A stretch of 61,457 bases of DNA from Oscillospiraceae bacterium (GTDB lineage: Bacteria > Bacillota > Clostridia > Oscillospirales > Ruminococcaceae), in assembly GCA_030539275.1 (NCBI GenBank), contig JAUNSK010000024.1, positions 1 to 61,457 of the forward strand, read 5' to 3'. The notes below the pieces were generated by a model. The model ran no database searches, was not told the origin of the DNA, and was given only the letters and a program-made list of their open reading frames with translations. A program made the translations under genes and the position numbers. How positions within the stretch are numbered: position 1 is the first letter of the stretch; each line of letters opens with the position of its first letter. Below are positions 28,135 to 37,758 of the stretch, piece by piece.

Positions 28135-28162
28135 ACAGTCTGAATAAATTTATTCAGACTGT
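28135..28162. repeat. 28-bp perfect palindrome between the ECF gene and coaX
   Basis: The sequence is fully self-complementary; each half is ACAGTCTGAATAAA or its complement, with no spare loop bases. It lies in the 76-base gap ahead of the coaX ribosome binding site and has no following U tract in the direction of transcription. It could be a protein operator, an RNA hairpin that sets relative expression, or a weak terminator. Confidence 0.6.
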
Positions 28163-28190
28163 GATTACTGATGTTTGCAATTTGTTTATT

Positions 28191-28847
28191 TTATTTTTTG
28201 TTTACCGGATATAACTTAAGCAGTACAGTGCCTATTACTGAAACCAGCAGAGCGGCTACTATTGCCTCTGGAATACCGTTTATTAATATAACTGAAAGTA
28301 TTACTTTATAAAGCGCATCGGCTGCAACGCCCTTGGCATCAGAATATGATGAACCAAACAGGAAATAGATCCCGTTCATTACAAGAAGGGTATTTGTAAG
28401 TGAACCTGCAATACCTGCAGCAGCAAGTGCTACCGGACTTCTTGAATCTTCTTTCTTTGATATTCTGTTTACCAGTCTGTTCACAAGCCTGTATACCAGA
28501 TAAGCGGCAAGACCTATGAGGATACGCGGAACAAAACAGATAATAATACTTTTTATTCCACCGTTGCCGAACTCATTGCCATAAAACGGTGAAAAGACAA
28601 ATGAAGTAATGTTTGGTCTGAATGAATTGTTAATCATACTTGTAAGGCCAAACATAAATCCCAGCAAAGCTCCTTCTTTCGGACCTAATAAAAGTGCCCC
28701 AAGAATTACCGGAACGTGGATGATAGTTGCGTTCATAAATCCGAGCGGTATGTAGCCGATAAACGGAACTACCGACATAACAATGATAAGCGCAACAAAC
28801 AATGCAAGCAACACTGTTTTTCTTGTACGTAAATATGAATTATTCAA
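28191..28847 (-). CDS. panT: ECF transporter S component, probably pantothenate-specific
   Basis: This is a 218-residue membrane protein with about six hydrophobic helices and the ECF S-component pattern: RKTVLLALFVALI near the start, then FMNATIIHVPVILGALLLGP and the following EGALLGFMFGLTSM. S components bind a vitamin and pair with a shared energising module (EcfA, EcfA', EcfT) encoded elsewhere. Pantothenate is inferred from the next gene in the operon, a pantothenate kinase; the fold alone does not settle the substrate. RBS AGGAGG precedes the ATG. Confidence 0.75.
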   Translation of the reverse strand: MNNSYLRTRKTVLLALFVALIIVMSVVPFIGYIPLGFMNATIIHVPVILGALLLGPKEGALLGFMFGLTSMINNSFRPNITSFVFSPFYGNEFGNGGIKSIIICFVPRILIGLAAYLVYRLVNRLVNRISKKEDSRSPVALAAAGIAGSLTNTLLVMNGIYFLFGSSYSDAKGVAADALYKVILSVILINGIPEAIVAALLVSVIGTVLLKLYPVNKK

Positions 28848-28902
28848 ATTGCTTCCTCCTGTTATTATTCTTCAAAAGAAGATACAATACATCAGCAATT
28901 TA

Positions 28903-28931
28903 ATAATATCACAATGCCTTTGCAATGTCAA
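28903..28931 (-). promoter_or_regulatory. Promoter of the panT-coaX-sbcD-sbcC operon
   Basis: TTGACA (28931-28926) and TATTAT (28908-28903) have a 17-base spacer. The rest of the 314-base gap (28848-29161) to the divergent response regulator holds only that gene's promoter; I see no riboswitch fold. Confidence 0.65.
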
Positions 28932-29098
28932 CTGAGAATGATGGCTGATTTTCATTTTTACACCTCATAAATTCTGTATATTACAGATACAGCTGAATTT
29001 ATTGTTTCCGTATTGCCGGACGTAATTCATCTGTTCTTAAAATACGTCATGTTTTCTGCTTCACCAGTTAATGTTGAACCATTCTTTTATTATAACAT

Positions 29099-29127
29099 TT
29101 GACACAAAAAATCTCATATCGTATAAT
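29099..29127 (+). promoter_or_regulatory. Consensus promoter of the two-component/ABC locus
   Basis: TTGACA (29099-29104), 17 bases and TATAAT (29122-29127): both boxes match the consensus exactly. It is followed by AAGGAG at 29149-29154 before the TTG start of the response regulator. Confidence 0.8.
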
Positions 29128-29161
29128 ATTTATATATTTTTGAAAATAAAGGAGACTTGTC

Positions 29162-29767
29162 TTGAAAACAATACTTATTATCGAAGACGATGAGACACTG
29201 AATAAAAATACAGCATTTGCACTGAGAGCTGAGGGCTATAATGTTATTTGTGCCTATACGGTCGAGCAGGCTCAGGATATGTACACAGGTGCTGATATTC
29301 TGCTGCTTGATATAATGCTGCCTGACGGAAGCGGATTAGATTTCTGCAGACAGATAAGAAAAAATTCCAGACAGCCTGTGATTTTTCTGACTTCATGTGA
29401 TGATGAAAATGAGATAATAAAAGGCCTTGACAGCGGAGGCGACGACTACATAACAAAGCCGTTCAGGCTCAGGGAACTCTTGTCTCGGATCAATGCCGTC
29501 ATAAGAAGATGCTGCACCGATATGCCTGTCCCTGATCTGACAGCACTTGAACAGAAGCTTTTTGAATATCTTTACTTAAACAAAGAAAACTACGTTACAC
29601 GGGAACAGATACTCGCATATCTCTGGGATTCCAAAGGATTGTTTGTAAACGACAATACTCTTTCAGTAAATATCAGCAGACTCAGAGACAAGCTTCAGGA
29701 CAGCAGCAGCGGAAAAATAGTAACAAAGAGAGGACTGGGATACAAATGGACACAGCAGACAAACTGA
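29162..29767 (+). CDS. OmpR-family response regulator
   Basis: This 201-residue DNA-binding regulator has a receiver domain (about 1-112) with acidic pocket EDDE at 8-11, phospho-acceptor Asp50 in LLLDIMLPDGSG and the conserved Lys in ITKPF. A winged-helix domain (about 125-198: TALEQKLFEYL ... NTLSVNISRLRDKL ... VTKRGLGYKW) follows. The start is TTG, chosen from the AAGGAG spacing. It overlaps the kinase gene by 22 bases. It probably controls the ABC exporter genes that follow; tandem TGTAAC/CGTAAT-type sites precede them. Confidence 0.92.
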   Translation: MKTILIIEDDETLNKNTAFALRAEGYNVICAYTVEQAQDMYTGADILLLDIMLPDGSGLDFCRQIRKNSRQPVIFLTSCDDENEIIKGLDSGGDDYITKPFRLRELLSRINAVIRRCCTDMPVPDLTALEQKLFEYLYLNKENYVTREQILAYLWDSKGLFVNDNTLSVNISRLRDKLQDSSSGKIVTKRGLGYKWTQQTN

Positions 29768-30963
29768 TCAACAATCTGGCACCCAAAAGGCTGATAATCC
29801 TGTTTTCAGCTATATTCGTTTTCAGCATAATCACATGCTGGCTTGTCTGCTCAGAATGTGCCGGGATGATAACATCAATGCAGATAAGATCTGTTTTATC
29901 CGCTTTATCAGGCAGCACTGACCTGACCGGACTGCCGTCAAATGAAAACATACAGGCAGGAGAACTTCTGTGTTCTCAGTCAGGTTTCACTGCAGACATG
30001 GATCCTGAGCTTATGGAAAGCTTCTCACAAACACGCCTGATTTTATTTTCTGTGTCATCGGTCAGCTGTTTTGTCCTTTGCACAGCAGGACTTATCATCT
30101 CACTTGTCACAATCTTCAGAAGCTATAACCAGATTGAATCAGTAAGACTTGATTGTATCAGATTAACAGAAGATACCTCATTCAGACCGACGGTTCATGG
30201 TGAAGATTTCAGCTGTATAAGACGGCTGTCAGACAGTGTAACACGTATGGGAGAGCAGATGGATTATCTGACAGGGAGACTGACAAAGGAAAAAAACTTT
30301 CTTAAGGAGTTTCTGTCGGATTTTTCACATCAGCTTCGCACATCTATTGCTGTAGTCAGACTTAACACAGACATTTGCAACTGCATTGATGATCTGGACA
30401 CTGAAAAGAAAACACAGCTGTCAGACGAGATCCAGCAGAATCTCGATGATATGGAAGAAATGGTAATGTCATCTCTTAAACTTTCAAAGCTTAATGCTGA
30501 TTCGGTAGTATACAATAAAAAGAAAAATGATCTGACTCCTATGTGCAAAGAAGCTGTAAAAAAGATCTCACCTGCCGCACGAAATGCACATGTTGATATC
30601 GAAATAATTCAGACTCATCCTGTTTATGCAGTTTTTGATAAGCTGTGGCTTCGTGAAGCTATAGAAAATATTATTAAGAATTCTATAGATCACTCTGGAT
30701 GTTCACAAATAAAACTTGATATTAAAGACTCAGCAACTGCTGTAACAATAATCATCTGCGACAATGGCAGCGGCATACCTCAGGATCAGATATCAGGACT
30801 CTTTGAGCGGTTCGGAAAAATGAGCAAAAAATCAGGAATGACGAGCATCGGAATAGGAATGTCAATTGCTGATAAAATAGTACGTGCACACAATGGCCAG
30901 ATACTTGTGTACTCCTCAGAGTCAGACGGCACAAAATTTGAGATAGTCCTTCTGAAACTGTAA
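29746..30963 (+). CDS. Membrane sensor histidine kinase
   Basis: This 405-residue kinase has two membrane segments (about 14-38 and 98-122) with a short extracytoplasmic loop, then a linker, a dimerisation helix with His195 in SDFSHQLRTSIAVV, and an ATPase domain (ENIIKNSIDHS, DNGSGIPQDQ, SIGIGMSIADK). The usual Pro after the H-box Thr is Ser. The small sensing loop resembles intramembrane-sensing kinases paired with BceAB-like exporters that detect cell-envelope antibiotics, although its loop of about 60 residues is longer than in that group. Partner of the preceding regulator. Confidence 0.9.
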   Translation: MDTADKLINNLAPKRLIILFSAIFVFSIITCWLVCSECAGMITSMQIRSVLSALSGSTDLTGLPSNENIQAGELLCSQSGFTADMDPELMESFSQTRLILFSVSSVSCFVLCTAGLIISLVTIFRSYNQIESVRLDCIRLTEDTSFRPTVHGEDFSCIRRLSDSVTRMGEQMDYLTGRLTKEKNFLKEFLSDFSHQLRTSIAVVRLNTDICNCIDDLDTEKKTQLSDEIQQNLDDMEEMVMSSLKLSKLNADSVVYNKKKNDLTPMCKEAVKKISPAARNAHVDIEIIQTHPVYAVFDKLWLREAIENIIKNSIDHSGCSQIKLDIKDSATAVTIIICDNGSGIPQDQISGLFERFGKMSKKSGMTSIGIGMSIADKIVRAHNGQILVYSSESDGTKFEIVLLKL

Positions 30964-30966
30964 TAT

Positions 30967-30999
30967 TGTAACTTTAGCGTAATGTTGTTAAGTTATAAT
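30967..30999 (+). promoter_or_regulatory. Regulated promoter region of the ABC exporter genes
   Basis: The 65-base gap between kinase and ATPase genes has TATAAT at 30994-30999 without a good -35 box. Instead it has TGTAAC (30967) and CGTAAT (30978), 11 bases apart, and a further TGTTAA at 30986. Tandem half-sites in helical phase in place of a -35 are typical of activation by OmpR-family regulators. Confidence 0.45.
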
Positions 31000-31028
31000 C
31001 AGATCATAAACAGACAGGAGGGATAGAA

Positions 31029-31709
31029 ATGAACGAAAAAATCATTTTAAGCGCCAGGCATCTTTATAAGCAATACGGAAAAGGCGTAACTGCTGTTTCC
31101 GCTCTTAATGATGTAAGTCTTGATATTCATACCGGAGAATTTGTCTGCGTAACAGGTGAAAGCGGAAGTGGAAAAACTACTCTGCTTAATTCTCTTGGCT
31201 CACTTGATACTCCGGACTCAGGTGAGATATTTTTCGACAATCAGGATATTACAAAAAAAAAGGACAATGAGCTTGCATCATACAGACGTAAAAGCATAGG
31301 CTTCATTTTTCAGAACTATAATCTGATACCTGTACTTACGGTTGCAGAAAACATTGTTCTGCCGCTCAATCTGGACAATACTCCCCCGGATACAGCTTAT
31401 CTGGACGAATTACTTAATCTTACTGGTCTTACGCAAAAGCGAAACTGTTTTCCTCATCAGCTGTCAGGCGGCCAGCAGCAGCGAACGGCATTTATCAGAG
31501 CACTTATTCACAAGCCCAAATTAATACTTGCCGATGAGCCGACAGGAAATCTTGATTCAAAAAACAGCCGTGAGATCATAGCAATACTTAAAACTTCTGT
31601 TGCAAAGTATAATCAGGCGCTTGTACTGATTTCACATGATCCTGCTATAGCAGCACAGTCGGACAAAATATTTATTATGAAAGACGGCTGCATGACGGAA
31701 GGCAGGTGA
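31029..31709 (+). CDS. ABC transporter ATPase (MacB/BceA type)
   Basis: This 226-residue ATPase has Walker A GESGSGKTT near residue 41, a Q-loop QNYN, the signature LSGGQQQRTAFIRAL, Walker B LILADEPTGNLDS and the H-loop ISHD. The short form and the GNLDS ending of Walker B place it in the MacB/LolD/BceA group, which powers FtsX-type permeases. It is 7 bases from the permease gene. AGGAGG precedes the ATG. Confidence 0.93.
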   Translation: MNEKIILSARHLYKQYGKGVTAVSALNDVSLDIHTGEFVCVTGESGSGKTTLLNSLGSLDTPDSGEIFFDNQDITKKKDNELASYRRKSIGFIFQNYNLIPVLTVAENIVLPLNLDNTPPDTAYLDELLNLTGLTQKRNCFPHQLSGGQQQRTAFIRALIHKPKLILADEPTGNLDSKNSREIIAILKTSVAKYNQALVLISHDPAIAAQSDKIFIMKDGCMTEGR

Positions 31710-31716
31710 TGAACTG

Positions 31717-34440
31717 ATGAAATACCTTATTTCACTTTCGCTTAAATATTTAAGACGTCAGAAACTCAGAAGTACACTTACTTTTTTTAGTATCGTCCTT
31801 TCAGTTTTCATTCTTAATACATGCAGCGTCTATTTCTCAAGTATTATCACATCTTCAAGAAACACTATAATACAGACGGAAGGATCATGGGAGCTCGAAT
31901 GCAGCAATATTATTGAGCAGAGTAAAGACATAAAAAAAATTCAGTATCACACATCAGTAAGCAATTTTTTCTACAGATCTCAGGAATCTCTTCAGATGTT
32001 TACTATTACATCTAACCCTGTTCCTGATGACCCTATTGAGTACTTTAATATTTCTTTTGATGATAAAACAAGCGTCAGATGTCAGAATCTCTATCAGTAC
32101 AGTCAGACAGGAGATCCTCAGCTCATTAATCACGAAAATATATCAGACATCCAGCTTTCGGAAAACGAACCTGAACCCGGCAGTGCATACATGCCTGAGT
32201 TTCTTAAAAAATACGGATATAAGGCCGGTGATAATATCTCGATCACCTTTACTCCGGTAAAAGCAGATATAGACAAAAATTCTGATGTTGCCGGTCAGAT
32301 CATCTCAGATTATCGTAAAGATAATACCTCCGGCAAGCCTTTAACTAATCAGAGTCTATGGCTGAGTCTTCTCAGAAAACATGATATAAATGATATACAG
32401 CTAACTGAAAAAAGTGAGGGTATTCCCTTCAGCTGTGCATATCATATTGCAGGATTTATTAAATCTGATACAGCATATTTAAATACGTCTTTCTGCTTTC
32501 AGACAACTGTCGGCTCTGATAATATCGTCTCCGGGATAGCCCGTTTAAATCCTGATATTTCTGATAAATATGTTCCTTATTCTATGTCATATGCAAGAAT
32601 CAAGGACAGCATAAACTTCAACACAGGCGCAGAAAAGCTGATCTCAGACCTTGGATACCCGGAAAACTCCATTTTTGAGCTGTTTCCTGATGAATGTGTT
32701 CATTCAGATCTTCTTGCTGCAGAACTGAAGCCTGCGTATGCCCTTGCTCAATATGCTATAGATATAGTTTTCTTTCTTTTCTTTCTTGCAATTGCCTGGG
32801 TCATATCAAGATTTGTGATTGATAATGCTTTCGAAATATCTGTATGTGAAAGAAGTGCCCAGTTCGGGCTTCTCAGAACACTCGGTGCTTCGAAAAGTCA
32901 GATAAAAGCTCTTGTATTTACAGAAGCCATTGTATACTGTCTGACAGCTGTTCCTCTGGGAGTCGCCTGTGCTGTATTGTCATGCAGATCTGTATTCAGT
33001 TCGCTGAGAAAATCAGGAATCACAACATGTGAATTTAACATAAACCCTGTTTTTACTCTGATCGGAATATTACTGTCAGTGACAGCTATTTTCTTTTCCG
33101 CATACTCATCTGCAATATGGGCATCACGAAAGCTTTCACCGTCTGAAGCTCTTAGTTTTGGAAAACCGGATAGAAAAACCGGTAAACGTAAAATTAAAGA
33201 AAACAAAGGCAAATCACGTATCAACAAAAAATCAGGAGTTTTTATTTTTTCATACACCCTGAAAAATATTTTGAGGACAAAAAGAAGATTTCTTATCTCA
33301 TTTATTGCACTTGCTTCATCTGTGCTTCTGTTTACTTCACTTGCTCTCACTGGATTGAATTTATACCTTTCTGATAATTTAATATCTGAACTGTCTCTTA
33401 CCGGCGATTTTCAGATATATTCAAATAGTTTATCACTTGCAGATGATGCCGAAGAGCAATTTGAGAATAATGAATTATTTTCTGATTTTTCATCAGTTAT
33501 AAGTTATTGCACATCAATCTCAGATAATGATTCTCAAGTAGTAAAGAGTTTTTTTCCAAACGACATAAGCAATGGACATAATATATATATAAGGACAATA
33601 GACAAAAGAAATTATGATAAATATATACTTCCTCTTACATCAGTAACTTATAAAGAATTTACTGATACAAAAAGTGCGTTGTTTTACAGCGGACACAGCG
33701 TAAGCCAGGATTATAAAAAATGTATCTTAAAACCTTCAGCGGATTTCGGGTATAATACTGATCCTTCAATTTATATTGGCGAAAATAATTCTGTGTCAGT
33801 TTCAGGATTGGTTACGAACGATAACAATCAGAATTTGTGCATAGAATACCTGTTGATTTCAAGAGATAACTTTGATCCGCAAATGGTTACGAATGCTCAG
33901 AGTATTTCAGATATCAGTATCACAGTAAATGCAAGTTCCTTTGTAAACTATGATAAAGCTTCGGACTACCTGAATCAGTTTCTGAAAAAAGAAATCTATT
34001 ATTATTATACAGATACATTTTACCTGCATACAGGCCTTGAATATTTTATCAGAGCAGTAGTAAAAATTGCTCTTGTGTTTATATTGTCTCTCTGGCTGAC
34101 AGGTATTATATCCATGGCAAATTCTATAAATACAAGTGTACTTAACCGACAAAAAGAACTGATTATGATGCGAAGTATCGGCATGAGCAAACGTCAGCTG
34201 TACTCAACTGTCATTTTTGAAAGCATACTGTACTCGTCTCTTTCTACTGTCATCGGCACTGCCGCAGGCATAGCTGTTTTATTGCTTGAAATCAAATGTT
34301 ACAATACTCAGATCAAATCAGTTTTTATTACTTCTGCGGTTGTATTTATAATAATATCCATAGTTTTCAATATACTGGTATCAGTTTTGTCAGTATTTCC
34401 GGCAGTTCACAGCATAAGTCAGAAACTCAAAACAGAATAA
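31717..34440 (+). CDS. FtsX-family ABC permease with large extracellular domains
   Basis: This 907-residue membrane protein has an N-terminal helix (about 18-40), a large extracytoplasmic domain, three helices with the FtsX motif near 345-470 (RSAQFGLLRTLGASKSQIKAL), then a second copy of the same layout (helix near 525, extracytoplasmic domain, helices near 775-905 with KELIMMRSIGMSKRQLYS). Two FtsX domains in one chain and the neighbouring two-component system suggest an exporter or mechanotransmitting complex handling envelope-active peptides or lipoproteins. The substrate is unknown. A basic, Lys-rich cytoplasmic linker joins the halves near 490-510. Confidence 0.88.
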   Translation: MKYLISLSLKYLRRQKLRSTLTFFSIVLSVFILNTCSVYFSSIITSSRNTIIQTEGSWELECSNIIEQSKDIKKIQYHTSVSNFFYRSQESLQMFTITSNPVPDDPIEYFNISFDDKTSVRCQNLYQYSQTGDPQLINHENISDIQLSENEPEPGSAYMPEFLKKYGYKAGDNISITFTPVKADIDKNSDVAGQIISDYRKDNTSGKPLTNQSLWLSLLRKHDINDIQLTEKSEGIPFSCAYHIAGFIKSDTAYLNTSFCFQTTVGSDNIVSGIARLNPDISDKYVPYSMSYARIKDSINFNTGAEKLISDLGYPENSIFELFPDECVHSDLLAAELKPAYALAQYAIDIVFFLFFLAIAWVISRFVIDNAFEISVCERSAQFGLLRTLGASKSQIKALVFTEAIVYCLTAVPLGVACAVLSCRSVFSSLRKSGITTCEFNINPVFTLIGILLSVTAIFFSAYSSAIWASRKLSPSEALSFGKPDRKTGKRKIKENKGKSRINKKSGVFIFSYTLKNILRTKRRFLISFIALASSVLLFTSLALTGLNLYLSDNLISELSLTGDFQIYSNSLSLADDAEEQFENNELFSDFSSVISYCTSISDNDSQVVKSFFPNDISNGHNIYIRTIDKRNYDKYILPLTSVTYKEFTDTKSALFYSGHSVSQDYKKCILKPSADFGYNTDPSIYIGENNSVSVSGLVTNDNNQNLCIEYLLISRDNFDPQMVTNAQSISDISITVNASSFVNYDKASDYLNQFLKKEIYYYYTDTFYLHTGLEYFIRAVVKIALVFILSLWLTGIISMANSINTSVLNRQKELIMMRSIGMSKRQLYSTVIFESILYSSLSTVIGTAAGIAVLLLEIKCYNTQIKSVFITSAVVFIIISIVFNILVSVLSVFPAVHSISQKLKTE

Positions 34441-34449
34441 ATTTATATA

Positions 34450-34478
34450 GAACACATCAGTTTGGTGTGTTCTTTTTT
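34450..34478 (+). terminator. Terminator of the two-component/ABC operon
   Basis: Stem GAACACA / TGTGTTC, extendable by two more pairs, is followed by TTTTTT. It lies 10 bases after the permease stop. Confidence 0.8.
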
Positions 34479-34611
34479 ATTCCAGAAAAATATTGCAATA
34501 AATAAATAAAAGTGCTATATTATAAAGTGAATATCTATTTTTATTAAACAATATAGGTTTTGTAAAATTAACAAATACATAAAGACATAATTTCCTGGAG
34601 ACATAAAGAAT

Positions 34612-37600
34612 ATGAAAAATATGATGCCTGATTTAAAGATGTGCTTTGATAACAGTCCCGTCGGTTTCTGTGTGTTTGAAGCTGCAAAAGATAAAGATAA
34701 CACTATTACGGATTTTAAAATAATATATCTGAACCGCTCTGCAGAAGATCTGTGCGTAACCGGAAGAGAAAGTGTATTGAACCGGAGTATTATTAATGTC
34801 TTCGGCAAATACAGCGATAAGATATTTGAATACTTCTGTACAATATATTCGACTGAATCACCGGAAGCGTTTACTGAGTACAACATTTATAATCATAAAT
34901 ATATCTATATCCAGACATATAAGCTTTCTGACGAACTGATAGCCAGCGTATACACTGATGTCACTGAGCTCAAGAACAAAGAAAATGCGCTTAAAATAAC
35001 AAGAAACAAGCTTACTGCTGCAATGGAACATGCAAATATGTATTTCTGGGAATATGACATAAAAAACAATACGATCTGCAATGGCAGCAAATCAGTTTCA
35101 GACTTTGGTCTGCCGGATACAATGCACGGTTTCCCCCAGTCTTTCATTGACGCCGGATATGTCAATCACTGCAGCATAAATGACTATCTGCAGCTGCATG
35201 AAGAGATCCGCAACGGTGCTGCAAATGCTGAACGTCAGATAAAATACTCCAGTGCTTTCGGAGATACATGGTACTTAGTAAAGTACACAAACTTTTACGA
35301 CTCGAAGGGCAATCCTGTTTCAGCATTTGCCACAGCACAGAGCGTTGATGACTTCAAGGGAATGGAGGAACGTCTTGCCATATCTGCTGAACAGGAAGGT
35401 CTGTACAGCTGGGTAGTTGATTTTGAGAAAAATAAGATCATACAGTCAGAGAGCACGGCACGTATTTATGGAGACATGCCGAGAACTGACAACGTATCAA
35501 AGTTTTATACGCTCCTTGTAAATCAGTCTGACGTTCATCCGGACGATGTTGAAGTAATTAAAGAAGCATACAAACGTATCAGAGACGGCGACGTAAAGGT
35601 TTCGATCAGAAAAAGGCGCAAAAATCTTATAACCGGTGCCTGGGACTGGTTCCATATGACATACACGACAATCTATGATATATTCGGTCATCCAATGCGT
35701 ACTATAGTCAGTGCACTTAATGTCAATGCACAGGTTGAGGCTGAAAACAAATATAAAGCATTCAAAAAATCTCAGGAATATGCAAACGACAAAACTATAG
35801 CTTCCTTTATGATAAATCTGACAGCGAACCGCTGTACAGATGCACAGTCAAAAAATCACGATTTTCTTGATCTGATAACATCTGTTACTGCCGATGAATT
35901 CTTTGAAAGGCTCTACAAAATACTGTCAAGTCAGCTTGAGCTTGCACAGTACAAGAATATCTTTTCACGTACTGAGCTTCTTTCATCATATAACAACGGT
36001 AAATCATCTGTAAACTTTGAACACCGCTGTCTTATTAATAAAAGCTCCCTGTGGATATGCTCAAAGGCTGATCTTATGGAGAACCCTGTAACGCATGATA
36101 TAGAAGCAATGATCTATATGTATGATATCGATAAGGAAAAGACAACACAGATGATCATAGAACACCTTGTCGGCAAGGATTATGACTTTGTTGAGCTTAT
36201 AGATGCAAACGCAAAAACTTACAGGACCTACATAACCAGCAAGAATATTAATCCTGATATGTCACCTAAACCTTTCGGTGATTACAATACCGAACATGCA
36301 AGATACTGTGAAAAGTTTGTAATCGACTCTGAAAAAGAGCAGTTTTTCACTGATATGAAAATTGAAAATGTAATAGCACACCTTAATAAAACAAGTGATT
36401 ACAGTTTTATATTTTCTGTACATGAAGGTTTTCCTTCAGTCAGGATCAAGATGATGAGATTTGCTTACATAAACAAAAATACATCAGAACTTATCATGGC
36501 AAGCTCTGATGTAACTGCAAGTTTTATGGAAGAACAGAAGCAGAAAAGAATGCTTCTTGAGGCGCTCAACGCTGCAAAACAGGCCAATAAAGCAAAAACG
36601 GGATTTTTGTCTCATATAAGTCATGAGATAAGGACACCGATGAACGTTATTATCGGAATGTCTACGCTTGTTTCCGAGCACTGCGAAAACCCTGAACTGG
36701 TCAATGAGTATATTTCAAAACTCAACATTTCTGCTCATTTTCTGCTTTCTCTTATCAATGATATTCTGGACATGAGCAGAATTGAGAGCGGCAAAATAGT
36801 AATAAAGAATTCCAGAATCAATTTCAATGATTTTATAAGCTCAATAATCACTATCTGCCTTGAACAGGCCGATCAGAAAAATGTTGCATTTGAATGTCTG
36901 ACAGTCAGCAGCACTCATCCGAATTATATCGGTGACGTGATGAGAATGCAGCAGATACTTATAAATCTTATCTCAAACGCAATAAAGTTTACACCTGCCA
37001 ACGGAAAGGTGCAGCTGCTTATATGCGAGGAGAAATGTGAAAATAATACTGCATACATGCGGTTTACTGTAACTGATACAGGAATCGGCATCCCTGAGGA
37101 ATTTCTCAGCCGAATATTTGAACCTTTTGAGCAGGCTAATAACTTCCCGTTCAATACAACCACTGGAACAGGTCTGGGCTTATCGATCTGCAAAAATCTC
37201 GCAGTACTGATGGGCGGAGATATAACTGTAAACAGCATTGAGGGTATCGGTTCAGAATTTGTATTCAGTGTTTCACTTGAAATCTTCAACAGCACAGATT
37301 CAGAACCATCCTGTATACTCGCTCCAAGAAAAATCAAAAAACATAATTATGATTTTTCCGGCAGAAATATTCTGCTTGCAGAAGATCATATGATAAATAT
37401 CGAAATAGCAAAACATCTTATAGAATCAAAAAATGCAAAGGTATTCGTAGCACATAACGGACTGGAGGCCGAATCACTCTTCAATAATTATCCTGACAGA
37501 TTTTTCGATGCAATTCTGATGGATATATGTATGCCTGTCATAGACGGACTTGAAGCCGCAAGGCGAATACGAATTTCCGAAAAAAAGTATTCCTCAACTG

Positions 37601-37740
37601 TTCCCATCATTGCAATGAGTGCAAATGCGTTTGAAGAAGATTATGAAAAATCAAAGCTTGCGGGTATGGATGACCACATTGCAAAACCTATTGAACCTGA
37701 CACCCTTTATGAAATACTTGATAAATACATGTGCAGCTAA
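34612..37740 (+). CDS. Hybrid sensor kinase with PAS-type domains and C-terminal receiver
   Basis: This soluble 1042-residue kinase has no membrane segment. The first 620 residues carry several PAS-like modules (near 10-120, 130-245 and 255-380, with typical WDWFHMTYTTIYD strands) and a further alpha/beta region. A kinase core follows: His671 in LSHISHEIRTPMN, NLISNAIKFTP, DTGIGIPEEF, TGLGLSICKNL. A receiver domain occupies about 915-1042, with EDH pocket, Asp971 in ILMDICMPV and AKPIEP. It has its own ribosome binding site and follows a terminator. The kinase and receiver parts are closely related to those of the sensorless kinase at 53373-54611. No output partner is encoded nearby, so the signal and target are unknown. 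Confidence 0.9.
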   Translation: MKNMMPDLKMCFDNSPVGFCVFEAAKDKDNTITDFKIIYLNRSAEDLCVTGRESVLNRSIINVFGKYSDKIFEYFCTIYSTESPEAFTEYNIYNHKYIYIQTYKLSDELIASVYTDVTELKNKENALKITRNKLTAAMEHANMYFWEYDIKNNTICNGSKSVSDFGLPDTMHGFPQSFIDAGYVNHCSINDYLQLHEEIRNGAANAERQIKYSSAFGDTWYLVKYTNFYDSKGNPVSAFATAQSVDDFKGMEERLAISAEQEGLYSWVVDFEKNKIIQSESTARIYGDMPRTDNVSKFYTLLVNQSDVHPDDVEVIKEAYKRIRDGDVKVSIRKRRKNLITGAWDWFHMTYTTIYDIFGHPMRTIVSALNVNAQVEAENKYKAFKKSQEYANDKTIASFMINLTANRCTDAQSKNHDFLDLITSVTADEFFERLYKILSSQLELAQYKNIFSRTELLSSYNNGKSSVNFEHRCLINKSSLWICSKADLMENPVTHDIEAMIYMYDIDKEKTTQMIIEHLVGKDYDFVELIDANAKTYRTYITSKNINPDMSPKPFGDYNTEHARYCEKFVIDSEKEQFFTDMKIENVIAHLNKTSDYSFIFSVHEGFPSVRIKMMRFAYINKNTSELIMASSDVTASFMEEQKQKRMLLEALNAAKQANKAKTGFLSHISHEIRTPMNVIIGMSTLVSEHCENPELVNEYISKLNISAHFLLSLINDILDMSRIESGKIVIKNSRINFNDFISSIITICLEQADQKNVAFECLTVSSTHPNYIGDVMRMQQILINLISNAIKFTPANGKVQLLICEEKCENNTAYMRFTVTDTGIGIPEEFLSRIFEPFEQANNFPFNTTTGTGLGLSICKNLAVLMGGDITVNSIEGIGSEFVFSVSLEIFNSTDSEPSCILAPRKIKKHNYDFSGRNILLAEDHMINIEIAKHLIESKNAKVFVAHNGLEAESLFNNYPDRFFDAILMDICMPVIDGLEAARRIRISEKKYSSTVPIIAMSANAFEEDYEKSKLAGMDDHIAKPIEPDTLYEILDKYMCS

Positions 37741-37758
37741 ACCGAAGCTGCACTTTTC
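37731..37758 (+). terminator. Terminator embedded in overlapping convergent genes
   Basis: An 8-bp stem GTGCAGCT / AGCTGCAC with a 7-base loop is followed by TTTTCTTTT. It contains the last codons and stop of the hybrid kinase gene and, on the other strand, the stop and last codons of the MATE gene. Confidence 0.75.

Noticed and set aside
28848-29161. Possible vitamin riboswitch ahead of the ECF transporter gene
   Set aside because: The gap has two divergent promoters and no recognisable conserved aptamer segments or terminator before the gene.
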